The notes under the pieces were generated by a model. That model did no database searches, was not told the origin of the DNA, and worked only from the letters and a program-made list of their open reading frames with translations. Positions 1 through 5,798 of a stretch of 12,839 nucleotides of DNA are shown piece by piece (position 1 is the first letter of the stretch; each line of letters starts with the position of its first letter). The stretch lies in contig JALVTA010000021.1 in NCBI GenBank assembly GCA_027036095.1, positions 1-12,839 of the forward strand. Reading direction: 5' to 3'. Source of the DNA: Thiotrichales bacterium. GTDB lineage: Bacteria > Pseudomonadota > Gammaproteobacteria > Thiomicrospirales > Thiomicrospiraceae. A program made the position numbers and the translations under genes.

Positions 1-1080
1 CCCGAGAATGATGCCCAGCGAGACGGGGCTGACGAATGCCTGCGCCAGCGCATCAGCGGAGATGGGAATGCCGGCATTGGCCAGTGCGAACACCGGAATC
101 ACCAGCAGCGCCACCGGCAGGTGCAGCGTATGCTCCAGCCGGATCGACGGCGGCAGTACGCCTTTGGCGGCCTGTTCCACCGAAAAGATGATGCCCTTAT
201 GTTCTGCGGAAAGCTCATCATCACGCTGCGGCGGGGCGGTCCGGAAGCGGGCCAGGAACCCTTCCACCAGATCATCGAAGAACTGGGGCTTGTATTTGGG
301 ATGGGCCGGGATGGCCAGCGCCGCCAGCACCCCGGCCACCGTGGCATGCACGCCGGAGGCGAGCATGAAGGCCCACATCAGCACCGCACCCAGCGCATAG
401 GGCCACAGACGGTGGATGCCCATGCGGTTGAACAGCCACAGCACCGCCCAGACACCCAGCGCTGCCGCCAGGGCATCCAGCGAGATGGTATCGGTGTAGA
501 ACAGGGCGATCACCGCCACCGCGCCCAGATCATCCACAATGGCCAGCGCGATCAGGAAGGTCACCAGTCCGGTCGGCACGCGGCTGCCCAGCAGCACCAG
601 CGCCGAAATGGCGAAGGCGATGTCCGTGGCCATGGGAATGCCCCAGCCGTTGACCGTGGGCTGTCCCCAGTTGAGGCCGAGGAAAATGAGCGCTGGCACC
701 ACCATGCCGCCGATGGCGGCCACCACCGGCAGCAGCGCGGCCCGGATGTCCGACAGCTCGCCCACCAGCAGCTCCCGCTTGATCTCCAGCCCGATCAGGA
801 AGAAGAAGAAGGTCATCAGACCATCGTTGACCCAGTGGTGCAGGCTCATGCTGAGCACATGCTCGCCAAAGCCGATACTCAGCGGCTGCTCGAAAAAGTG
901 ATGATAGGCCGCGCCCCACGGCGAATTGGCCAGCACCAGCGCCACCAGCGTCATGGACATCAGCGCCAGCGCCGTGGCCGTCTGGGAATGGATGAACTCT
1001 TCAAGAGGGGTCAGCACCCGGTCGGCCACCTTTTCCCACGGCGCCAGGGCGCGGAACTGCTCAGGAATTCTGAAATGCAT
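1..1080 (-). CDS. nhaA: Na+/H+ antiporter NhaA, partial (C-terminus cut by window edge)
   Basis: Inner-membrane antiporter that exchanges cytoplasmic Na+ for external H+, giving salt and alkaline-pH tolerance. The 360 visible codons run in phase to the edge, so the C-terminal part is missing. The protein has several hydrophobic helices. The family signatures are present: ATDIAFAI with the conserved Asp at residue 153, and the ion-binding aspartate pair D183-D184 in VDDLGAVAV (equivalent to D163/D164 of the E. coli protein). Further on, LEHTLHLPVALLVIPVFALANAG matches the late helices. The E. coli K300 region would lie beyond the edge. The start ATG at 1080 has a weak GGAC about 5 nt upstream. 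The gene lies 69 bp downstream of pgeF in the same direction, so it may be read through from rluD-pgeF or use its own weak promoter. The identification is secure; the promoter is uncertain. Confidence 0.95.
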   Translation of the reverse strand, partial: MHFRIPEQFRALAPWEKVADRVLTPLEEFIHSQTATALALMSMTLVALVLANSPWGAAYHHFFEQPLSIGFGEHVLSMSLHHWVNDGLMTFFFFLIGLEIKRELLVGELSDIRAALLPVVAAIGGMVVPALIFLGLNWGQPTVNGWGIPMATDIAFAISALVLLGSRVPTGLVTFLIALAIVDDLGAVAVIALFYTDTISLDALAAALGVWAVLWLFNRMGIHRLWPYALGAVLMWAFMLASGVHATVAGVLAALAIPAHPKYKPQFFDDLVEGFLARFRTAPPQRDDELSAEHKGIIFSVEQAAKGVLPPSIRLEHTLHLPVALLVIPVFALANAGIPISADALAQAFVSPVSLGIILG

Positions 1081-1111
1081 GGTTCGTCCGTTGTTGATTG
1101 TTCGACGGCCT

Positions 1112-1140
1112 ATTATTGACCAATGGCGATAGACAGGGAA
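1112..1140 (-). promoter_or_regulatory. possible sigma70-type promoter for nhaA
   Basis: On the minus strand a good -10 hexamer, AATAAT (1117-1112), lies 17 bp after a poor -35, TTCCCT (1140-1135, three of six consensus bases), within the 69-bp pgeF-nhaA gap. The expected start would leave a leader of about 25 nt before the nhaA ATG. The weak -35 and the AT-rich local context make this only a candidate. Co-transcription with pgeF is the alternative. Confidence 0.25.
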
Positions 1141-1149
1141 GGGAAAGCA

Positions 1150-1893
1150 TCAGTAGAGCCAGATGAGCGTCGCCATGCGTCCGGTGCGCCCGTCACGCCG
1201 GTAGGAGTAGAAACGCGCCGGATCGGACCAGGTGCACAGACCGCTGCTGGCCACCCTGCCGACACCCAGCCGGTTCAGCTGCCAAGTGGCGATGGCGGGG
1301 AGATCCATGAGCCATTTCTCACCCTTGGCATCAAAATGCACCGGCAAGGCTCGACGCCCGTCCAGCATGGCTTCACGCACCTCGCTGCCCACTTCGAAAT
1401 GATCATGGCTGATGCCCGGACCGATCCAGGCGGTCAGCGCCTGCGCCCTGACCGGCAGCGCCGCAAGCGTGTTGTCGATCACGCCGTTTTCCAGGCCGCG
1501 CCAGCCGGCATGGATTGCCGCCACGCAGCCCCCCTGCTCATCCGCCAGCAGGATGGGCAGACAGTCTGCCGTCATGACCGCCAGCACCACACCGGGCACA
1601 TCGGTCCAGGCGGCATCGGCCAGCAACGGGGTCTCCCCCATTTTTGCAGGATGTGAAAATTTCGCCACCCGGGCGGTGTGCTGCTGGTCAAGAAAATGGG
1701 GCATGGAAGGCAGTTTCAGGGCCTCAAAGAGCCTTGTGCGGTTTTGCTGCACCGCAGCCGGATCATCTCCCACATGCAGCGCCATGTTGAGGCTGTCATA
1801 GGGAGACCGGCTCACCCCGCCGATGCGCACCGTCTGCCATGCCCGCACGGTCGCGGGTGCCAGCCAGTCAGGCACAAAACCGAACGGGGCCAT
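1150..1893 (-). CDS. pgeF: peptidoglycan editing factor / multicopper polyphenol oxidase (YfiH, DUF152 family)
   Basis: Cytoplasmic YfiH/LACC1-family enzyme. The family has been described as polyphenol oxidase, as purine nucleoside phosphorylase/adenosine deaminase and, for E. coli YfiH, as a factor preventing misincorporation of L-Ser for L-Ala into peptidoglycan precursors. The exact activity here cannot be read from sequence. The metal-site residues are all present: H72 in DQQHTARV, C111 in MTADCLPILL and H128 in AAIHAGWRGL. The C-terminal SYRRDGRTGRMATLIWL is also typical. I chose the ATG at 1893 (247 aa) because its A overlaps the rluD stop as TGATG and a GGAA lies 8 nt upstream. An in-frame ATG at 1902 would add three residues but has GGA directly abutting it. 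rluD followed by pgeF is a classical gammaproteobacterial pair. Confidence 0.93.
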   Translation of the reverse strand: MAPFGFVPDWLAPATVRAWQTVRIGGVSRSPYDSLNMALHVGDDPAAVQQNRTRLFEALKLPSMPHFLDQQHTARVAKFSHPAKMGETPLLADAAWTDVPGVVLAVMTADCLPILLADEQGGCVAAIHAGWRGLENGVIDNTLAALPVRAQALTAWIGPGISHDHFEVGSEVREAMLDGRRALPVHFDAKGEKWLMDLPAIATWQLNRLGVGRVASSGLCTWSDPARFYSYRRDGRTGRMATLIWLY

Positions 1894-2948
1894 CAGTCCC
1901 ATTCCAGCAGCTGCCCGTCATCGGCCACCCAGGCCACTTCCACTTCATCGTCAAAGGCCCAGTCATCCGTTTCCTGCTCGGCTTCCCACACCATCTTCTC
2001 GTCCCGCAGCAGGTCGATCATGCCGGCCATGTCCTCCGGCAGCGTGGCGGAAAAGCTGACCGGCCGCCCCGTGCCCGGATGGATGAAGCTGAGCCGCCCG
2101 GCGTGAAGTGCCTGGCGGGAAAAAGCGCGCAATGCCTCGATGAACTCCGGCGCCATGCCCCTGGGAATCTTCAGGCGGCGTCCGCCATAGACCGGGTCAC
2201 CCAGCAGCGGATGGCCGATCATGGCCATGTGCACACGGATCTGGTGCGTGCGGCCGGTCTCCAGCTTGACGCGCACATGGGCAAAGCCGCGGAAACGTTC
2301 CACCACGCTAAAGTGGGTCACCGCCGGCTTGCCCCCCACATCCAGCGCCGCCATGCGCTTGCGGTCCTTCGGATGGCGGCCAATGTTCTTCTCGATGGTG
2401 CCGCCGGAGATGGGCTCGCCCTGCACGATGGCCTCGTAAACCCGCTCCACGGTGCGGTCGGCCAGCTGCTGCACCAGAGACTGATATGCCTTCTGTGAGC
2501 GGGCCACCACCAGCAGCCCGGTGGTGTCCTTGTCCAGCCGGTGGACGATGCCCGCCCGGGGCAGTTGCTGCAGGCCGGGATCGTGGTGCAGCAGGCCGTT
2601 GAGCAGGGTGCCGCCCGGATTGCCAGCACCGGGATGCACCACCAGCCCCGCTGGCTTGTCGATGACCAGCACATGCTCATCCTCGTGGACAATGGGCAGA
2701 TCCATCGGCTCGGGGAGGGCTTCCACCTGCTCGGCGCGCTCCAGTGCCAGCTCCAGCGCCTCGCCACCCAGCACCCGGTAGTTGGGCTTGGTGACCGGCT
2801 CGCCGTCCAGCCGCACGCGGCCGGCCCGGATGGCCTGCTTGACCTGCTCTCGGGACAGGTCGTCGAAATGGCGCGCCAGCACCGCATCAAGCCGTTCTCC
2901 GGCGGCATCCTCGGGCAGGCGGTCGTATCGGATGTCCAGTTCGGCCAT
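1893..2948 (-). CDS. rluD: 23S rRNA pseudouridine synthase RluD (positions 1911/1915/1917)
   Basis: Converts three uridines of helix 69 of 23S rRNA (1911, 1915, 1917 in E. coli numbering) to pseudouridine late in large-subunit assembly. The 351-aa protein has an N-terminal S4 RNA-binding domain (about residues 16-75) followed by the RluA-type catalytic domain. The catalytic aspartate is D139 in GIVHRLDKDTTGLLVVA, the same number as in E. coli. LETGRTHQIRVHMAMIGHPLLGDPVYG is another family block. The start at 2948 (MAELDIRYDRLP) aligns with family N-termini and has GGGGAA 9 nt upstream. An in-frame ATG at 3062 would run through the divergent bamD start and is rejected. An acidic tail of about 25 residues (Asp, Glu and Trp rich) extends beyond the usual end of about 326 residues. 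It is divergent from bamD and coupled to pgeF by a one-base overlap. Confidence 0.96.
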   Translation of the reverse strand: MAELDIRYDRLPEDAAGERLDAVLARHFDDLSREQVKQAIRAGRVRLDGEPVTKPNYRVLGGEALELALERAEQVEALPEPMDLPIVHEDEHVLVIDKPAGLVVHPGAGNPGGTLLNGLLHHDPGLQQLPRAGIVHRLDKDTTGLLVVARSQKAYQSLVQQLADRTVERVYEAIVQGEPISGGTIEKNIGRHPKDRKRMAALDVGGKPAVTHFSVVERFRGFAHVRVKLETGRTHQIRVHMAMIGHPLLGDPVYGGRRLKIPRGMAPEFIEALRAFSRQALHAGRLSFIHPGTGRPVSFSATLPEDMAGMIDLLRDEKMVWEAEQETDDWAFDDEVEVAWVADDGQLLEWD

Positions 2949-2949
2949 G

Positions 2950-2958
2950 TGGTATGAT
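2950..2958 (+). promoter_or_regulatory. probable extended -10 promoter of bamD
   Basis: TGG followed by TATGAT (2953-2958) matches an extended -10 (TGn plus five of six -10 bases). No good -35 is visible 16-18 bp upstream, which extended -10 promoters tolerate. Transcription would begin near 2965, giving bamD a leader of about 27 nt. The element begins two bases from the rluD ATG (2946-2948). Confidence 0.5.
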
Positions 2959-2981
2959 TCCCCGCATTCCAGAGACAGACT

Positions 2982-2987
2982 ATTGTA
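2982..2987 (-). promoter_or_regulatory. probable -10 element of rluD-pgeF
   Basis: The minus strand reads TACAAT (five of six consensus bases). Transcription would start near 2975 and give a leader of about 27 nt that carries the GGGGAA ribosome-binding site (2963-2958). No convincing -35 is seen; it would lie inside the bamD signal-peptide codons. The element sits 4 bp from the bamD ATG and faces the bamD promoter. Confidence 0.4.
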
Positions 2988-2991
2988 TGCG

Positions 2992-3852
2992 ATGAAACTT
3001 CTGCGCCTGTTGGGCCTGCTGCTCGTTTTCGCCGCCGCCGGCGGCTGTTCCACCCTGTCCAACCTGACCGAAAAACCGGAATCCCAGTGGACGGTGGCAG
3101 ACTACTACGCCCACATGAAGGAGGCGTTCGACAACGAGCAGTGGGAGCAGACCATCAAGTACGGCGAGAAGCTGCTGGCCTACTACCCCTACGGCAAGGA
3201 GGCCGAGCAGGCCTATCTGGATCTGGCCTACGCCTACTACAAGTGGGATGAACCCCAGTCTGCCATCCGCACGCTCAACGATTTCATCCGTCTCTACCCG
3301 CGTCACCGGGTGCTGCCCTGGGCCTACTACCTGCGGGCCCGCGCGGCGGAAGCCATGGTCTCCAGCTTCTTCGACCGCTGGATTACCGACCCGGCACGCC
3401 GCTCTGCGGAAACCCTGCGTCAGGCGTTCAACTACTACAAGGCGGTGGCGGAAAAATTCCCCAACAGCGAATACGCCCGCGTGGCGCGGCGCAAGATGGT
3501 CATCTTCTACAACCGCATCGCCCGGCATGATTACTATGTGGCCGAGTTCTACTTCGAGCGGCGGGCCGACCTGGCCGCCATCGAGCGGGTCAAGGCGCTG
3601 ATCCACCGATATCCTCATGCGGTGGCGGTACTGGACGGACTCAAGCTGATGGAGGCGGCCTACCGGCGGCTGGGCATGACGCCTCAGGCAGACCATGTGC
3701 GGGATGTGCTGGTAGCCACCTACGAAAAACAGGTGCAGCGCCCCGAGCGGGAAACGCGCCGCATGCAGGAACGCACGCGCCAGCTTGAGCGTTACGATCA
3801 CGGGACACACAGCCGCAGCCTGCGCTGGAGCGACACCGAGGCCCTCTACTGA
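2992..3852 (+). CDS. bamD: outer membrane protein assembly factor BamD (lipoprotein)
   Basis: Essential lipoprotein of the BAM complex, which folds and inserts beta-barrel proteins into the outer membrane, where BamD bridges BamA to BamC and BamE. The 286-aa protein has a lipoprotein signal peptide with the lipobox A16-G-G-C19; Ser at +2 fits outer-membrane retention. TPR-type helical repeats follow from about residue 32 to 245, with typical pieces such as YYAHMKEAFDNEQWEQTIK, LAYAYYKWDEPQSAI, FPNSEYARVARRKM and IERVKALIHRYP. It is longer than the E. coli protein (about 245 aa) because of a charged Arg/Glu-rich C-terminal tail from about residue 248. The ATG at 2992 is chosen because it starts the signal peptide; upstream frame extension runs antisense through rluD. 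The Shine-Dalgarno is weak. Its stop overlaps the convergent c-di-GMP gene by 7 nt. Confidence 0.95.
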   Translation: MKLLRLLGLLLVFAAAGGCSTLSNLTEKPESQWTVADYYAHMKEAFDNEQWEQTIKYGEKLLAYYPYGKEAEQAYLDLAYAYYKWDEPQSAIRTLNDFIRLYPRHRVLPWAYYLRARAAEAMVSSFFDRWITDPARRSAETLRQAFNYYKAVAEKFPNSEYARVARRKMVIFYNRIARHDYYVAEFYFERRADLAAIERVKALIHRYPHAVAVLDGLKLMEAAYRRLGMTPQADHVRDVLVATYEKQVQRPERETRRMQERTRQLERYDHGTHSRSLRWSDTEALY

Positions 3853-5726
3853 GCGGCCACTTGCAGCCCGTTCCAGCCGTTCAACCAGCCCGGAACATCC
3901 TCTGCTGCCATGGGCGGCGCGATGAAATACCCCTGCAGCAGATCCACGCCCAGCGCACGCAACAGCCGGTAGTGTGCTTCCGTCTCCACCCCTTCGGCCA
4001 CCACCTTGAGCCCCAGCGCATGCCCCATGCTCACTGCAGCCCGGGCGATCTCCAGATCCATGTCGTCCCGCGTCAGATCCCGCACCAGGGACTGGTCGAT
4101 CTTGAGCTTGTCCACCGCCAGCTGCTTGATATGAGCCAGAGATGCGTAACCCGCACCAAAATCGTCAATGGCCACCGCCCGCACCCCTTCCTGCTGCATG
4201 ACCGCCAGCAGATTGGCCACATCTTCGTTCTGTTCCAGTGACTGGGATTCTGTCAGCTCGAACTCCACCTGCCCGGTCAGATGGTGATCCCGCAACCGGT
4301 CCATGATGCGCTCCACCTGCTCGGCGGTCAGATCCAGCGGTGAGAGATTGATGGCCACCCGGAACGGCAGAGCGCCCAACACCTGCTGCCAGCGCGCCAG
4401 ATCCGTCAGCACCTGCTCGATCACCCGGCGAGTGAGGGTATTGATCAGTCCGGAAGCCTCCGCCACGGGGATGAAATCCTCCGGTCGCACCCGACCGAGC
4501 GTTTCATCTTCCCAGCGCACCAGCGCCTCGAAAGCTTCCGGCTGTCCATCCAGGGTCACCACCGGCTGATAGTGCACATCCAGCAGGCCGTGCTGCAGTG
4601 CCTGCTGCAGACGCATGTTGATCTGCACCCGGCGCAGCATCTCTTCCTGCCAGGCGGGATCGAAGAATACCCACCGGTGACGCCCGTGCTGCTTGGCCCG
4701 GGACAGGGCCGCATCCGCCCGGCGGATCAGTGTCTCCGCCTCATCCCCCATGCCGGCCGCAATGCCGAGAGACGCCCCCACGTGAAAATTCTGCCCCTGC
4801 CACTCAATGGGTGTCTCCAGCTGTGCCAGAAGCTGGGCAGCCAGCCGTTCCAGCGCAGGGCGCGGCAGCTCAGCAGCCTGCCAGATGAGCACAAAGGCAT
4901 CCGCACCCAGATGGTAGCAGCGCAACCCGCTTTCATCCTGAAGGGCACACAGCCGGGCGGCCACTGCTCTGAGCACGGCATCCCCCGCCTCCTGCCCGAA
5001 GACATCATTGATCTGCTGAAAATGGTCCAGATCCAGATAGAAGCAGGCCAGCGGGCGGCCGGTAAAGCTCTCCATGTCCGCGAGCAGTTTCTGCCGGTTG
5101 GGCAGTTCTGTGACCGGATCGTGATAGGCCGCCCGCAGCTCGCGCTCATGGGCACGGGTCAGGCGCAGCACGCTGCCGGCCAGATAGGCCCCCAGCTCCA
5201 GAATGTTCTTCTGGAACTGATCCGGCTCACGGGTCTCAAAGGAAGTCAGCGCAAAGGTGCCGATCACCTCTCCGCCATCGCCATGAATGGGATGCGACCA
5301 GCAGGCGCCCAGATGGAATGTCACCGCCAGATTCCGGATATCGTTCCAGCGCGGGTCTTCGGCGATGCTGCATACATACTGAGGTTTTTTTGACCAGACC
5401 ACATTGCCGCAGGAGCCGCCACCCGGCCCCGGCTTGAGACCGTTGAAGGCGGAAATGGCGCTGGGCGGCAGGGAAGGTGCCGATTTGACATTGAGTACGC
5501 CAGCGGCCTCATCGAACAGCATGATGGAGGCGACGGCGTTGGGCACCATCTCCTCGGCCACCCGGCAAATCTCGTCCAGCAGCGCTTCCACATCCTCCTG
5601 CGCCGCCAGCCGCGCAAGAATGTCCTTCTGCCAGGCATAGAGGCGCAGAATCTCGTTGACGCCGAGGTTGGACAGGGCGGGCACGTCCCGGGAGACGTCT
5701 TCGCAGAAAGGGGCTGCTTGGGACAT
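3846..5726 (-). CDS. GAF-GGDEF-EAL protein with degenerate GGDEF; probable c-di-GMP phosphodiesterase
   Basis: Predicted cytoplasmic c-di-GMP phosphodiesterase of 626 aa. There is no signal peptide or membrane helix. A GAF sensor domain (about 35-190) contains GSCGNVVW and LGACWSHPI. The GGDEF-like domain (about 200-350) keeps D232/D234 in YLDLDHFQQIND, but its signature is GADAF (274-278), so the catalytic acid is lost and no RxxD inhibitory site is seen. Diguanylate cyclase activity is unlikely; a GTP-sensing role is possible. The EAL domain (about 375-615) looks active: E400-A-L, N460, E490 in ELTES, D521-D522 in AIDDFGAGY, K542 in KLKID, E578 in AEGVET and Q598 in LQGY. It is a paralogue of the gene at 5799-7688, which precedes it in transcription by 72 nt. 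The 3' end overlaps bamD (7 nt, tail to tail). Substrate turnover is inferred from motifs only. Confidence 0.92.
   Translation of the reverse strand: MSQAAPFCEDVSRDVPALSNLGVNEILRLYAWQKDILARLAAQEDVEALLDEICRVAEEMVPNAVASIMLFDEAAGVLNVKSAPSLPPSAISAFNGLKPGPGGGSCGNVVWSKKPQYVCSIAEDPRWNDIRNLAVTFHLGACWSHPIHGDGGEVIGTFALTSFETREPDQFQKNILELGAYLAGSVLRLTRAHERELRAAYHDPVTELPNRQKLLADMESFTGRPLACFYLDLDHFQQINDVFGQEAGDAVLRAVAARLCALQDESGLRCYHLGADAFVLIWQAAELPRPALERLAAQLLAQLETPIEWQGQNFHVGASLGIAAGMGDEAETLIRRADAALSRAKQHGRHRWVFFDPAWQEEMLRRVQINMRLQQALQHGLLDVHYQPVVTLDGQPEAFEALVRWEDETLGRVRPEDFIPVAEASGLINTLTRRVIEQVLTDLARWQQVLGALPFRVAINLSPLDLTAEQVERIMDRLRDHHLTGQVEFELTESQSLEQNEDVANLLAVMQQEGVRAVAIDDFGAGYASLAHIKQLAVDKLKIDQSLVRDLTRDDMDLEIARAAVSMGHALGLKVVAEGVETEAHYRLLRALGVDLLQGYFIAPPMAAEDVPGWLNGWNGLQVAAQ
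3979..4010 (-). repeat. 32-bp exact direct repeat, copy A (EAL-domain coding)
   Basis: This 32-nt stretch is identical, in the same orientation, to 5935-5966. It encodes the conserved LKVVAEGVET segment, including the catalytic Glu of the AEGVET motif, in the second paralogue. Identity extends to synonymous positions, which suggests common descent by tandem duplication or later gene conversion. Confidence 0.85.
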
Positions 5727-5760
5727 GATTCGGCACCACCGGAACAGGGAAGACCCGTCC

Positions 5761-5788
5761 AGTCTAACAAATTACGACGAGGCTGCAA
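5761..5788 (-). promoter_or_regulatory. possible internal promoter of the second GAF-GGDEF-EAL gene
   Basis: The minus strand carries TTGCAG (5788-5783), a 16-bp spacer and TAGACT (5766-5761) preceded by TG at the extended -10 position (5769-5768). It lies in the 72-nt gap between the two paralogous genes, with about 28 nt from the expected start to the ATG at 5726. Each hexamer is only a partial match, so this is a candidate that would allow the second paralogue to be expressed apart from the operon. Confidence 0.3.
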
Positions 5789-5794
5789 ATTTGC
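5785..5794. repeat. 10-bp perfect palindrome GCAAATTTGC
   Basis: GCAAATTTGC is a perfect palindrome just past the stop codon of the upstream paralogue, and it overlaps the candidate -35 of the downstream gene. This is where a repressor site could sit. A 10-bp palindrome can arise by chance and no second copy was noticed, so function is a guess. Confidence 0.3.
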
Positions 5795-5798
5795 TGAA

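Noticed and set aside
121..1119. Plus-strand open frame of 332 codons opposite nhaA
   Set aside because: The minus strand encodes unmistakable NhaA motifs; the plus frame is low-complexity His/Gln/Arg.
2782..2991. Upstream extension of bamD to an ATG at 2782
   Set aside because: It would hide the lipoprotein signal peptide and run antisense through the rluD S4 domain.
2949..3062. Upstream extension of rluD to an ATG at 3062
   Set aside because: It would read through the bamD start and signal-peptide codons; the extra residues do not resemble RluD, and the ATG at 2948 has a ribosome site and the family N-terminus.
5741..5760. Imperfect hairpin considered as a terminator between the paralogues
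   Set aside because: The stem is interrupted and no T run follows in the direction of transcription; at most it is a leader structure.
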